Source of the DNA: Bipolaris cookei
Lineage: Eukaryota; Ascomycota; Dothideomycetes; Pleosporales; Pleosporaceae
Assembly: GCA_002286855.1 (NCBI GenBank)
Contig: NRSV01000057.1
Span: forward strand, 173,353-237,352
Reading direction: 5' to 3'
Length of the DNA: 64,000 nucleotides
Shown: piece by piece, positions 45,743 to 58,300 of the stretch
How positions within the stretch are numbered: the first letter of the stretch is position 1
How the letters are laid out: every line of letters begins with the position of its first letter
Made by a program: the position numbers and the translations under genes
Notes under the pieces: generated by a model
What the model saw: the letters and a program-made list of their open reading frames with translations, nothing else
Told to the model about the DNA's origin: nothing
Database searches by the model: none

Positions 45743-46151
45743 TTAACAGGGTAGTGTGTCATGGGCTACCTGCTGCTTTTTGGGTTCTTGCGTCCTGTAA
45801 GCATATTACTGAACATGCTTTATGGGGACACCCACCTATTTAACACAATAGCTGATTTAGTAAGCAGTTAATGTCTCACTAGTATCTTGCACTAGGGCAA
45901 GGGTGCAGATAGGGCAGCGCCAGGGTGTCCACTGAGAGGAAGATATCCCAGTCACCGAGGCGAGATAAGGGAAAGGAGAAAGGATCCTTATACCTTACAA
46001 AAGAGAGGTAAAGGATGCTTGGTCACGCACGAAACAACTATTGACGACGTTTCATCACCTGATACGTAATCATTAGTGTTAATATGGCACCGAAAAACTT
46101 TAGAGTCTGTGTCATATGATGTCATGCGACTTTGTGCTTGCAGTTCCGATT

Positions 46152-46255
46152 GAGATTCCAGAGTTGAGGAATTCCGTGGGCTTGGAATTCCATGAGCTTG
46201 GAATTCCATGGGTTTGGAATTCCATACTCGCAGAATGCCCGACTTGTGGGATAGT
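46152..46255. repeat. 16-bp-period palindromic repeat array, block A
   Basis: Perfect GGAATTCC palindromes start at 46168, 46184, 46200 and 46216. Degenerate copies fall exactly in phase at 46152 (GAGATTCC), 46232 (AGAATGCC) and 46248 (GGGATAGT). Each 8-bp palindrome is separated by a variable 8-bp spacer. Confidence 0.9.
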
Positions 46256-46366
46256 AAGCTGCTGACGCCACATCATAGCTCCGTCAGCACCCCGGGAAAC
46301 GGGCGCAAGAGGGCGCTGTACTATTTGGATTATATTCTGCACGTGAGGTAACCATTGCTGACTCGT

Positions 46367-46470
46367 GGAATTCCATGGTGGTGGAATTCCAAGCTTGTGG
46401 AATTCCCAACTGATGGAATTCCCAACTGATGGAATTCCCGTCTAATGGAATTCCTATCTAGGGGAGTGCC
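46367..46470. repeat. 16-bp-period palindromic repeat array, block B
   Basis: Perfect GGAATTCC palindromes start at 46367, 46383, 46399, 46415, 46431 and 46447, with a degenerate in-phase copy at 46463 (GGAGTGCC). Spacers of 8 bp differ except for two identical CAACTGAT. Confidence 0.92.
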
Positions 46471-47350
46471 ACACATGTAATGGCACCAGTACAATCAGAA
46501 TTGCGTTTTGGTGGCCACATTACAATATTCCTTTAATCGAGCGCTCCATACAAACACTACGGCCGTGTGGGCAGCAATCAGTGTTTGCGTGGATTTCATT
46601 CTGCTGAAAGACGGCAAGGGGTAATGCAACCTTGGTAGCCGTAGAATATCAAGCATGGAACTTATTAGGTAGAATGTCGAGGGTAGGAAAACCCAGCCTT
46701 TTTTCAGTTCACTTATTGTCACAAGATGCTAGGAGCACGAATCCAAAAGCTTTGGGAAGCGTTGGTGAATTGCTACGTACACTATCTGTGAAGACTCAAG
46801 ACGTTGCGTAAGGAATCAGAACAGAAATTCGTCAACAGAATATATATCATGGGTGGCTAGCGTACGTGTAGTACCTCGGTAGCACTCAGCCAATCAGCAG
46901 CAGAATCCAGGTGTTATGGTAACCCGGTGGTTACCGTGACACTTATTGACTAACTGCTGGCTACAAGGCAGTGGCCATATACAAGTAACCTAATACAGGA
47001 TCCGGGTACTGTACCAGCTCCCTCACCAGACGACAAGACGAATTTACTTGAGTCCACTGCGAGAATTGTTCTCATGCATCCTCGATGAATGGATACTTCT
47101 ATGTAGGCCTACAGCCTCTGAACGTAAGATCCCTAACCCTCCACCTTTCCAGACCACAACATGAACACGTACGCAGCCTACACGACATTCTGGGCGGAAT
47201 TTAGTTAACTCAACAATTTCCCAATCTAGTAATCGATCCATGATACTTGGTAAGCGCTCTTGGCATGTGTTGACGCTTGGATGTAACACCCACATTTGAA
47301 CAAAGCGCATCACGCCATCAACGTGGTAGGACCGGTGCTGAGGTAGGGAC

Positions 47351-48186
47351 TTATTTCCCAGAGCACCAGCAAATACTCCAAAACCAAAAGAAGCACGATG
47401 AAATAGAGCAGGCGACACCAAGCCAAAGAATAGAGAAACAGGAAACACCCAGAGATCCCTCGATGTTGGACGGGCGCAAGACCGACTCAAAGACCCCCTT
47501 CAGCATGATATAGGTAAATGTCGCTATCACTGCCGTCGCAATAGCAAGCGTGGTCTGGAACTAATTATATATGTCAGCGAGCAGATGGATGACGAGAAAG
47601 GAAAGCCTACAAAGGCAACAATGGTTGTGCAGAAACTGCCCCATTTACTTTTGATGGCAAGCATCCCTACTACGCATTCTAACACGCTAAACGCCAACAC
47701 GGCAACGAAGAAGCAATGTGTCAACTCTACTGTTTTTCGATATATCTTTATGCCCTTAGTAAGTCGTTCCCCTAGGTTCGCCTGTCCTCTTGTGTTCTCC
47801 AGCCGCCAAACAGCTACAGGGTCGAAAGAGAATGGTAACTTCCAAGCGCTACAGTGCGTCACTGTCTCCCTTCCAGATTCAGTGTTAAGATCACCTTCGC
47901 AGTAACCAAAGAGGCCCACCGTATAGAAGTCTTTTAGATTCCCAGACTTTGCTACGCTTTCAAGGGCATCAGAAATATCGGTGGGAATGACACTGCTGGG
48001 AAGGCTGTTCAGCGGACTCTGGGAACCAAGCATCATGCTGCTGGTATCTGCTTTGAAGAAGTAGAAATTTCGCTGGCCATTAGGAGAAACTTGCGCCAAG
48101 GCAACAGCGAGAAAGCAAATCAGAGACGTGACCGAGAGCAGCATAGGCGTGGCAATGCACGTGATACGCTTGGTCTTACCCATCAA
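47351..48186 (-). CDS. SUR7/PalI-family tetraspan membrane protein
   Basis: Two exons, 48186-47611 and 47560-47351, with a 50-nt intron, give 261 aa. Four membrane helices: LLSVTSLICFLAVALAQ at the N-terminus, then a long extracellular loop, CFFVAVLAFSVLECVVGMLA, TTLAIATAVIATFTYIMLKG (completed after splicing) and CFSILWLGVACSISSCFFWF followed by a CWCSGK ending. The loop holds NFYFFKADTSS and FYTVGLFGYCEGD, the family signature around YTVGLWGYC. SUR7 proteins mark eisosome/MCC membrane domains and PalI acts in ambient-pH signalling; which group applies is not decided. The helix order, including the one restored by splicing, fits the family well. Confidence 0.86.
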
Positions 48187-50313
48187 TGCAATGGCAACAA
48201 GCTACGAGCCAAAGCTACAGAACACAGATGCACCGGAGGGCTAGTCTTCAATCACGATTGGTGTATTACTACCTTCGCTGCAGGAATCGTTCGGGTTTTC
48301 CAACAACTGCGTGAGCCGCGTAATTTGAGATTGACTCTTTTACTCTCTCTACGTATTGCAGGGTGAAAAAGAAGTCTTAAGAAAGAGGTTACCAGTCAGC
48401 GTTGGAATGCAGTCGTATATCGCGGTAGAAATGCAGGAACGTCTGAATATGGCTACTGATAACATTCAGCTCCAGCTGCTGCTTACTCGAGCCGGGGGAC
48501 ATGCGTTACTTTGATCATCAGAGAAATGACGTGAATTACTATATTCCTTACATATAGAGATATCAGCGTAATGCGTCAGCGCTATCGCTGTCATTGCTGC
48601 GTAAATTGTGACATACAACTGTGCGAGACGGAGGTATGTAGAATAGCCAGGAAATTCAGGTCAGTGTCTTGCCGTAGAGATATGTATCGTTGGAAAAGCG
48701 TGTCTGTATGTTGACACTTCTATCAGAAGGACATCAGTGGCTTTGATTCATCCAGAGATTGATTCTATGAATAGGGAGCAAAATCCACGCCGAGTTGTAC
48801 GCAAAGCTACCTCAAGATTCTTTTTAGAGCATGCTTCGTATGAGCTCGGTAGATGCCCGAGGACTCTTTTCCACCGCTGGGTGGAGATATGTAGAATATG
48901 CTCTCTTAGCATGCCCTTTTTGCAGTGAAGCAACTATATTTGCATCTAAATAAGTCCACAACTAGTTAGCTTTTTTCCCCCACAGCTGTGAGCCATTATG
49001 CTTGCAAGGACTAGTGGGTTTCAGTCAACCTACGCTAAGCGCTTTTTTTGATAGCATACCGGTGGCAGTGGAATATACGATAACGGGAGCCATAGGCAGT
49101 TTTGGAAAAGCAGCGCTATTCAGGCTTCTGCTAATAGCGTCCATATACGTCCACAAGGAAGATACAAGACAGGATTTGAGACAGGACTATTGGATCGCGT
49201 TGGGCTGGTTATAACATAGCGTATATTCATGCACAATGTGAAATATCAGTAGCCGAGCTACATGCAAGAAAGAGGAGCGTATGAATCATAAATGCACTGT
49301 TGTACCTCGCATATATTGGGCATTGCATCTGTCGAAAATTTCATTCCTGCTATTTGCAATCCAGAACCCAAAGATCATACTGTCCTGTTAAGTTCTGGAA
49401 TGTACTCCCGATCCCTCGGGCATGTGATCACTAGGCACGAAGAGTTACCCATTTCCAATACGTCTAATAGCGTGCAACATTGGAGAAACTCCATGGTTCA
49501 GTATGATCGCTCCGTAATGCTCCATATTGTTTGTTCTTAGGGAGATAGCAAAGCCGAATACTATAAGACCTGCAAAGACCCATAGGAGGCCGTCATAACC
49601 CATCCTGATTTGGTTTAGTAGTTTTCAGAGTACTAACTGTGACAAACCTACTTGAATGAGTGTTGAGAGTTTGCAACGAATAAAAACACGTAAAGCCGCC
49701 ATATAGATCCCTGGGAGGCACAAGTGTTTTTGAGCAATATCTCTAGCTTCAGACTACCCGGTATGACATGTCCCGCTAGTTGATAATGTGTATGGTAGAT
49801 ATTGAGTCAGTTCATAACACGTTACATGTATGAGTTTTGTGGTCAGCAGTCTTGCGATGAAATCCTTGTTAGGTATATAGAGTGCTGACATGAGCTGTGT
49901 TTGGCCCTCATAATCTAGATGTAAGCCTCTAGTGAACCGCACACTCCACAGAACATTCGTAGCTCTATACAATGCTATGTATCCAGACCCACCAACACCT
50001 GAGGCTTACGGGAACGAGGCCTAGGGAAGCCTTACGCACTACTATAGTATGCGGACAATGTCGCTCTAGAAGTGGGTACAGTGCCCTCAGCAGCGTAACG
50101 AGGTTTGTAGCTTTTGACTTTGTGGACTCCGTATGCTAAAACCGAATGTAATATTGTATTATTGAGCCGGTGGCGTCTTGATTGTTTGGTTATCTTTTTT
50201 GCAAACAGAAGGCGATCAATACAAAGCTACGAGTGTATCTATTAAAGAGAGCTTAGGCATTTTCACTGTTGTTCTCTCACCACTACAGCTCCTTTCTTTC
50301 CCCTTCATCGAAA
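48187..50313. other. Gene-poor region
   Basis: About 2.1 kb with only short frames on both strands and moderate A/T content. It includes the 5' flanks of the SUR7-like gene (left) and the lipoxygenase gene (right). No feature I can support. Confidence 0.35.
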
Positions 50314-52188
50314 ATGTGGAACCAAATCTATCTCATGCTCTGTGCAAGCGCACCTGTATGTGAAGCTTCTATCCAACACCCGCATCCGGATCCTTACCCG
50401 TTCACCATCTCCAATGTGTCGACCAACAAGATGCGTGCGCTTGCACTTGCAGAAAAGCGGGCAGGATGGGAGTATAGTCCGTCGGTTGCTGGCGACACAG
50501 CATTCTATCCGTCAGGTTCCATAGGCGGTCCTGTCGCTAAGGAAGTGGCGGATCGCTTCAGTGGCTTCCTAGATACAGTGCATGCTAATGCCATCAACGA
50601 TTCCAAAATTGCGGCAGCCTCTATCTCAGCAGTGCGTAGTTTAAGCACATCCGGTACTGAATCCTCATAACTAACACGTGTCAGGAGGGTGGACTGAAGA
50701 GCATACACGACTACGCGAAGTTGTATGAAGGACAGTGGAAGCGATCGGTGCCCGAGGGACCCTATCGAGGGATTTTAACAAACTACACAGATGATCTGCT
50801 CTTTTCCATGACACAGCTCTCCGAGAACCCATACCGGATCTCTCGCGTTCCTAAGGATGCGCAACTTCCTTTCGCTGTTTCCAACGCGAAAACGATCGCT
50901 GGTGAAACATTAGCATCTCTCCAAGAGGCTGGCCGTCTTTTTTTTACCGAATTTCTCGATCAAGCACAACTACGGCACAGCGCTGGCAAATACGGCGCCG
51001 CTTGCCAAGCATATTTCTTCATTCACCCAGCGTCTGGTAACTTCTTGCCACTCGCCATCAAACCGAATATCGAAGGTTCCGATCTTGTTTACACACCGCA
51101 GGACCTACCCAACGATTGGTTGCTGGCAAAGATGATGTTCAATTCAAACAGCTTCTGGCATGCACAATGGTATCATCTAGCAGCTACTCATGCAGTGGGC
51201 GAGATTGTGTACCTGAGTGCTATTCGAACACTGAGCGAAGAACATCCTGTCATGGCCATTCTCCATCGACGTGAGCCACACCTCTTAGCGCAGGGTTTTG
51301 TATAGTGTTGACACAACGTGCGCAGTACTCAAAGATGCTTGGGCATTTCGAGTTGTGGCTGTCCAACGCCTAGTCTACCCTGGTGGTCCCATCGACGAAC
51401 TGTTCCCCTGGAACGGCAGCGAAGCAGGCAACTACACTAGTACCCTGTACCAGTCGGGCGAAGCTAGCGCTTTCCAGTCCAACTATTTCGAGACCAATCT
51501 GCAACGACGCGGCTTGATCGACTCAGCGCTCGGGCCCCGAATTAAGACATTTCCTTTCCACCGGGATGCTTCTGCAATCCACGCCGCAATTCAACGTTTT
51601 ATGACCGTCTTGGTAGAGTCGTATTATCCAGATCCTAGCGACATTATCGACGATCATGAGCTGCAGGCATGGGTTAGGGAAGCCGGACCAGCCAAAATTG
51701 ACGACTTCCCCTCCTCTATCGAGCACCGGGGCACTCTGGTTGATGTTCTGACACACGTTGCGCACTTGGTATCCATTGTACATGGTACGCTCAACTTGAA
51801 CGCCCTCGCCACTTCGTCAGGGTCGCTTCCTTTGCATCCTTTTGCATTCTACACACCGTTACCAACCAGTAAAGGGGTTCGCGATATCATGCCTTTCCTG
51901 CCACAGGTGGAGGCTTCTGTTGGTCAGATCGCCCTAGCAGCAGACTTCAGCCGCCCCGGTTTTGTCGACAGCAACCAGACGATCGTGCACATGTTTGACG
52001 ATGCAACGATGCTGGCTAGAATGCTCAAGCGCGTCCAAAAGGCGGAAGCAGACTTCCGGACCGCTATGGACCGCTATAGTGAAGCAGTAAGGAGTAGGAC
52101 CTTTGGTAAGGATGGGCTTTGCGGAGGCATGCCTTACTGCTGGTCAACTTTAGATCCAAACAGTGCAACTTATTTTTTGGCTGCCTAA
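50314..52188 (+). CDS. Secreted lipoxygenase, fungal Mn-lipoxygenase type
   Basis: Three exons, 50314-50631, 50685-51270 and 51326-52188 (introns 53 and 55 nt), encode 588 aa. MWNQIYLMLCASAPVCEA is a likely signal peptide. The catalytic domain shows the metal-binding helix SNSFWHAQWYHLAATHAVGE with His-x4-His, and a second helix LTHVAHLVSIVHGTLNLNAL with His-x3-Asn, the pattern of fungal Mn-lipoxygenases. Other family segments are LSEEHPVMAILHR, SNYFETNLQRRGLIDSALGP, ESYYPDPSDIIDDHELQAWV, LPLHPFAFYTPLPTSKGV and HMFDDATMLARM. These enzymes oxygenate linoleic/linolenic acid to hydroperoxides outside the cell. The C-terminus ends YFLAA, so the final residue, whose carboxylate ligates the metal, is Ala instead of the usual Ile/Val. 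The frame change at 51271-51325 is an intron that joins AILHR to LLKDAW. Confidence 0.9.
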
Positions 52189-52985
52189 TGAGCATGTATG
52201 GACAAATGAAGGCTTTACCACTATGACGCATGCATGGGTTGACCATACAGAGAAAGAAGTATTCATCACCGCATGGAAGATTAATACCTACCTGGCGTTG
52301 GCGTAGCTGAAGGTCACTATCACGGGCGAGGAGTCTAACAAGCAGGTCCAAAGACAGTAGTGTGCAAGGTTGATTGCTAAGAGGGTCGGAGGGGTCGGAG
52401 TCGGAGCTAAGACGCTATAACCCAACAGGGCAAGGGCGTCGCTGCTGCTTACGTTTGCTTTGCTGAACCGGCAGCATGCGCTCTCGTTGTGCTGAACAAA
52501 TACCCGCCTATGCTCGCCGATTGTCAGCTCTCATGCACGATTAGTCTGTGAGGTGGTTTGCGATAATTGCCGTATTAGACATGAGAACTATATGATTTTT
52601 AGGCTGGCTATAGCCACAGTGTACATAGTATGAAAATAGCTAGGGTCTTGATTATGTCTTTGGTCTACACTCGTGCCTGGTGCGTGTGATGGTTTTCCCC
52701 TGTCAGCCCTCACAAGTGTCAGCTATGCTGCGTGACTGCTTCAGTGTTTGAAGCGCTAATGCTGGCACATGCACCAATGAGCCTGCCTCATCCGCTGTAT
52801 GGTCAGCGCTCGATCCCACACTAAGCCCCTTCGCAGCATAGTGACTTGCGCTAGCGCACGTTAGCCCCTGCGTGACGCACTAGTCTCAATTCGATGCTGC
52901 TTACCTATTACAGATAAGCCAAAGTGCTGACACCGGTTTGGCAATTATCGGCAACGCACAACAGCCTACTGCGTATGCTCAAATC
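52189..52985. other. Convergent intergenic region
   Basis: 3' flanks of the lipoxygenase and of the convergent Cys-rich gene. No feature recognised. Confidence 0.35.
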
Positions 52986-53729
52986 TTACTGGCAGGTCCA
53001 CCGTAACGGTTCCATGACGTGCATCTGGATCAATGTTAGCCCGCCTCCACGTCTACTGTGCAGCGAAAAGAACGTACTAGGATCGCTGCGAACTTCTCTG
53101 GCGTACAGTGTTCCCGGAAGCGCCCCGTGCCTAGTGATGCCATCGCGCCTCTTGCTGCTTCTCCAAAACGTGAAACTTTTATATTTTGTGTCCTTGTTCA
53201 AGAACCGCGTGTAGGTGCAGACGGTCCGGAATGCACAGCTCTCGCAATTGCAGCCACATTTCTTCCAACCCTGAACCGATCCACAATGCATGCACAGTAG
53301 CTCTAAGCAGCTGACCCATTCATCTTTCCTATCGGGTGCATTTCTTACGAGCCTTGTCAGACGACCAGCATGCCAGCAGCATATCCTCGGCGGGAGCTCG
53401 AGCACCTCCACCTCTGAATCCTGTTGAATGAGAGATCGGCGGGTGCAGATGGGGCTGCTCAACGAGCAGAACATGCCTGTTGGATAGCTTTTGTGACACA
53501 AGATGCACCACTCTTGTGTGGGCGGAGGGTCTAGTGGTGCAAGGTACGTGCGTATTGCTAGACGTGCGCATGGCGAGACTTTGTGACTCGGCCACAATTC
53601 TGGATTGATCTGTAGTCGGGCATTGATGATCTTGTGCGCCAGCTTCAGCGCAATCAATCCGTCCAACGGAAGATAGGAAAAATCTCGGATAAGAGCTCTA
53701 GCGGCAGCAGTAATAGTGGCGACATACAA
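52986..53729 (-). CDS. Cys-rich conserved fungal protein of unknown function
   Basis: A single-exon 247-aa minus-strand frame. The first half has FSYLPLDGLIALKLAHKIIN and SPCARLAIRTYLAPLDPPPT, then a paired-cysteine core: WCILCHKSYPTGMFCS, LPPRICCWHAGRLTRLVR, and LCMHCGSVQGWKKCGCNCESC ending in TYTRFLN. The C-x2-C and C-x-C-x2-C arrangement looks like a zinc-binding module. The pattern recalls a family common in Pleosporales and often annotated with an N-terminal F-box. The F-box itself is not clear here, and the true start could lie upstream of 53729. Function unknown. Confidence 0.6.
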   Translation of the reverse strand: MYVATITAAARALIRDFSYLPLDGLIALKLAHKIINARLQINPELWPSHKVSPCARLAIRTYLAPLDPPPTQEWCILCHKSYPTGMFCSLSSPICTRRSLIQQDSEVEVLELPPRICCWHAGRLTRLVRNAPDRKDEWVSCLELLCMHCGSVQGWKKCGCNCESCAFRTVCTYTRFLNKDTKYKSFTFWRSSKRRDGITRHGALPGTLYAREVRSDPSTFFSLHSRRGGGLTLIQMHVMEPLRWTCQ

Positions 53730-53980
53730 GCAGAGGGAAAGCGCGTATTGCGAGCATCATCGTGATGTAGGAGTTATATGGACAAGGTACAAGAAACATG
53801 AAACAATACAAGATGTCAGCGATAGCAGCCGTTTCACGTTTCGTGTGAACATCAGTGATACCTCAAGAGCAGCAATTTGCCATTAGAATGATTAACGCTG
53901 CGGGCGACAACTGCACGAATGATTAATTACCCACCTGTGGGTAAAGTAGATTTGGTCAGATTGTTGAACGTCGATGGCAA

Positions 53981-54664
53981 TTGCTTGCAGATGTTGTAAT
54001 ATGGGACCAGTGCTTCCCATCTTGTTACAGAGATGGCTCATACGCAGGACGTGCGTGCGTTTCACATGATCTTCAATTTGCTGACAGAGCTTACACAGCC
54101 ACAGGGCTTCGGAGCCACAGGCTTGGCCCGGAGAAAATTACCCATTTGAGCAAGGCCAGCTCGCACTTCGGCCTGGACGAAAACGGTAAAAAGCCCATTC
54201 TTGTCTACAAGTATCGCTCGGGCGCCAAAGGGCTCGAGGTGAAGACGCAACGCGACCTCTGCGCAGAACTTGACAATGGTATGTGAACCTGACCCACGCC
54301 CATCTAAATTTGCGAGGCTAACCCTACCGCACCAGACTCTTCGCTGTCCTCTCGCATCACTAAGAAACTTATCCCGCGCGGTAAAATTAGCCTCGAAATT
54401 CTGAACGAAGACACCCTTGAGCCGTGGGTGCGCGAAAAGTACGCCGACCAACCTACCCTCAAGACATCCGTCGCCCACGTTGGACTTCCCATGGGCGCCA
54501 GGTTGAAGCACATGCTCATGGGCAGCTACGACACCCTATACAGTGTCACTCCCTTGCCTTCTCATTCGCCTGAGGCAAGCAAGAACAACAGTCCAGAATC
54601 CAGCCAGCACGTCAGCCCAGCGGCTGCATTCTCCAACGATGCACTGCATCGTCAGGATACCTAA
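53981..54664 (+). CDS. Unassigned two-exon protein, 5' end unclear
   Basis: An open frame to 54278 joins in phase over a 57-nt GT...AG intron (with GCTAACC branch-like site) to 54336-54664, giving about 208 codons. Protein-like segments are HLSKASSHFGLDENGKKPIL, VYKYRSGAKGLEVKTQRDLC and, after the splice, KKLIPRGKISLEILNEDTLE, PWVREKYADQP and VAHVGLPMGARLKHMLMGSY, then a Ser/Pro-rich tail. No ATG opens exon 1 in frame: it begins at a TTG, and a possible acceptor at about 54086 (TTGCTGACAG) suggests a missing upstream exon. I do not recognise the domain. It may be intact with a short first exon or a 5'-degraded gene. Confidence 0.5.
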
Positions 54665-55332
54665 TCATCTTGTACCTGGCCTAACTCATGTCCTCTTTTT
54701 CTATATGTTGAGTTCTTTCTCCCTTCTAATTTCACCTCAATACCCGCCGAACACAACGGCACTGGATAGAGTTTGCGGAGTCTCCGTCGTACGCGGCTGT
54801 CTCACAAGCCGCGGTATCTCTAGATGAGAGTACTATAAGTAGGCTTTGAATGAAATTCTTCAAGAAGAGGTTCCGATCCTGCCTGTGAATGTCTCCATGA
54901 TTGATCGTTCCTGTAATGTGTCTACAGTAGCAATAACAAAACGCAGGGTGGTCAAGCATCAGGCCCAACGGCGAGGCATCGGCAGAGAGCGAGCTAAGAG
55001 CTATTTTTGTGAAGGTCGATTCTGGTCACTCTGAATTAGGACATAGCTGGAGAATATAGCACCGTGGGAAATGAGCCGAGACCAAGGTCAGACTAGTAAA
55101 TAGGACGCAGAGGCTAAGTACTGACTCTTGCTTTGCATCCTATACTCACATCATGCACTTGCAGCATGTACTTCATACTAAACACATATACGTGGGTAAT
55201 AGTGAGACCGCATGTTGCAAGTGTTTGTAGCGCTATCCTGATGGTCTCATTATCATGGCAGGTCATTTCTCACATGTCTCAAATGGGTGTAGAAAACAAG
55301 CACCGAGAAAGGGTGGTGGAATGTACAACATC
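54665..55332. other. Convergent intergenic region
   Basis: No supportable gene; 3' flanks of the flanking convergent genes. Confidence 0.35.
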
Positions 55333-58300
55333 TCACGTGGCGTCTAGACGACGTCGCTTAGCTGCCTGCAGAGGCGAGCCGTCCAGCCTCCTCTTCTTGG
55401 TGGCCACGTTCGTAGTATTGTGCGCTTCTTTGAGCGCACTCCATTCGAGCATCTGTAGATCAACCAAAGTTTTAAAGGTTAGCGGCGAAGCGCTGATGTG
55501 ATGGATACTGTCCCCATGTAACCTTAGGCGAATATCTAGTTCATCATCAAGCGAAGAAACGCGCAAACATACGGGTTTGCTGAAGTTCCCATGCCGGTCG
55601 AGGCACTCTGCCATGGGTTCTCTTGAATCATTCACCTGCATTTGGATCTGGAAGTTAGCGTCTAGACAATCGAGCTTTTGAATTAGTTGGCAAAATGCGG
55701 GATTGACCCCGGGGATCCGACACCGGATCATCCCATAACACGTGTAGGAACCGCGCTCGTAGATTGGCATTCGCCCGGGCTGTAACTCAAAGTAAAATGT
55801 GAGAGCGAGTGCAGCATCGGCCACATCACGCACGGTCGGGTCCGCCGCAAAGTAGGCACGGGCTGCCTCAGCAAGACTCTCTATGGCAGAAACGTCAGAT
55901 AGGTCGGGTAGCTCGCCTTCTATTGGTAGGTTGAATCGATGGAGCCATTCATCTATGCCGGCAATCCCTCCGGGCAATGATATCGCCAGAATCTGTCGCA
56001 TGAGAGCGAATCGCTTGTCGCCATCAAAATTCTCGTTCAAGTAATGTTTAGCGGTCTGCTGCAGAGAGCTGTTTCCGAAAAGTAGACTAGGGTAGACATT
56101 GGATTTGGCGACCTTTTTCGTTGTCGAGATGCCCGTACCAACGGACACGAAGTGGTCAGAACGACTCAGTCCAGGAGTCATCTTGTGCATCTCCTGTACA
56201 GCAAGCATGCAGGGATTGTTGTCGCTTAGCCCTCCATCCATGAATGTACCTTGGCCAGGCATCTTGTTTGGCGTGAAATACCTACAACTGTCAGACATCA
56301 GTCAACCAGCTACCATTGGTAACACTCACCATGGAGCCGCCGATGTAGATCGCGCACTGTCGCATTGTGTAAGCATTGGGCTCAGGTTGCATTAGTGTAA
56401 CTTACGCGTCTTTGATGCGTATCTCGCTAGTAGCGTCTTTTGAGCGCAGGAGCCGGTACGTTGACATGTCTGTATATCCTTCGTCGCCATGTCTGGAAGC
56501 CGTTCCGTTGTAGCTCGTTACTAGACACGTATCTAGTGTTTCGGCATCCACGACGGGCAGACCAACTCGTGCCCCAATCGAAGACACGTATCGAAGGTCC
56601 AACATGGTGGCTTCGCCAAATATCTCCGCTAGGGCGTCCTCAATGTCACTGGCAGGAAAACGGCCATGGCGACACGAAGTGACGAGTGCATAGATGGTGG
56701 CTGCAAGACCTAAGCCCCATTGGCTCCGCCCACGAAATATGCGCGTTGATAGCTGTTTAAACAAAGTAAAAGATTCTTCGGGTCGCATTCCCAGACCGTA
56801 GAGTGCCAAAATGACCAAACCACCTGTTCAAGAATGAGCTAGACGCGGACACGAGGACAAACAAGACGACGTTTCTACAGTGACGTACCTGAGCTTGTTC
56901 CATAGGCCAGATCGAAGTGTTCTTGAATTGGCATATCGAGACCTATAGCCTTTTCCAGTGCGCAGAGAAATTGAATGGGAATCGCTGCGCGGATGCCACC
57001 ACCGTCGATAGAGAGCACGCGAAGACCAGCCGTGGCAGGTTTTATGCGCACACTAGTTTCGCAAGCCTGAGAGCAAAGAGGACAGCGACTCAACTGGTAC
57101 AGATACGGGTCACTCTCTAAATAGCTTCCCATAGCTGTGAGGCAATTTTCGCAGACCAAATGGCCACACTGGAGCTTATGCTGAGGATCTGCTTGCACGC
57201 AAGCTAAGCAGACCCTGTGAAGCTTCCTCGTCATCAGCCAAGGTTGAAATTCCACCAGTAGTCTCGTACGAGGATTTGGGCAGAGTATCTTACTTCTCTG
57301 CACGAAGTGCTGCTCGATAAGTGAGACCAGTTCACTGCGAAGCAGCAATACCAGATCGCCACCATTCCTTGAGGACTTTAGCATTTTGTTTCCAGCTGCT
57401 TCTATACAAGCAGACTTATAATGAGTCTGGAATACCTTGAGAGGGTCGAACACTTGCGCAAGTTAGCAAATCGAAGCTGCGTGTCTCTGCAGGACACTGA
57501 CAGGGCACGTCGTATGCATAATTGTCAAACGCGAGACAACCTGCCATAAATGGAATCGCAAACTCCAATGTTTCATCCAAGTCGTCCACCGACTCGAAAA
57601 GGGCACTCAGATACGTCGGCAGGCTCGTGGACACGGGGCGGTGGGACCGCGACGCAGCAATCATGTCGAATGGCGTTCGTTCATTGCTGACGAAATGATC
57701 GCAAGCCTTACGGAATAGAATATCAAAGTGTACTACGTTCAGGAGGGTGTAGCTGCGAACACGTTCGTTTCTGCTGGTATCGACCTCGCGTTTGATGCGG
57801 TCGGTTAGCGTCTGAATGCTAGTATGTTTGACGTATACAGAGACGTGAGAAGATATGTCAAATTTGGGCTGTTTTAGACGCGTACGTAAGATCTTCACTA
57901 GACAACTTTTTACAGCGGCCTCGCTTCGCTTTTCGGAAGGTGCTGCTATGAAGAGCAATCGAGGATGTGCCGCGGTACTGGGCTCTTGATTAAGTGCCTG
58001 CTCCAACCATGGTACCATCGGATCCACCTGATGGTGCATATTGCGAATTCCTGTAGAGAAAAAACACACAACGTCCGCGAATGGACGGATTAGTCTACAA
58101 TGCAGACTATCGAAAGCCTCAGCTAAACTACCCACTTGCCGCTGCAATGCACGTACCGTTTGGCGGTGACAGAGAGCGGCTGCGGGTTCTGCTACTGATG
58201 TGCTCCGCTTCGAAATATCTTCGTGTGCAATTAGCATGGGACGATCACTAAAAGCGGTAGTTGGGTCTAGTTGTAAAGTCACTCCATGAGACGCTCGGCT

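Larger units (their letters stand above)
45743..47350. other. Gene-poor region with 16-bp palindromic array
   Basis: About 1.6 kb without supportable genes. Minus-strand frames at 46112-46342 and 47044-47350 are by-products; the first runs through the GGAATTCC repeats, whose 16-bp period does not keep frame. Confidence 0.4.

Noticed and set aside
46152..46470. Regular repeat-spacer layout suggesting a CRISPR array
   Set aside because: Repeats are 8 bp and spacers 8 bp, in a eukaryotic context with no cas-like genes; spacing and size do not fit any CRISPR.
47044..47350. Minus-strand frame beyond the SUR7 stop as a C-terminal extension
   Set aside because: The spliced SUR7 frame ends at a TAA at 47351-47353 after the fourth membrane helix; the downstream frame is a different phase without domain content.
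51271..51325. Apparent frameshift and stop in the lipoxygenase
   Set aside because: GTGAGC...GTGCGCAG is an intron; splicing joins AILHR to LLKDAW in frame with the family.
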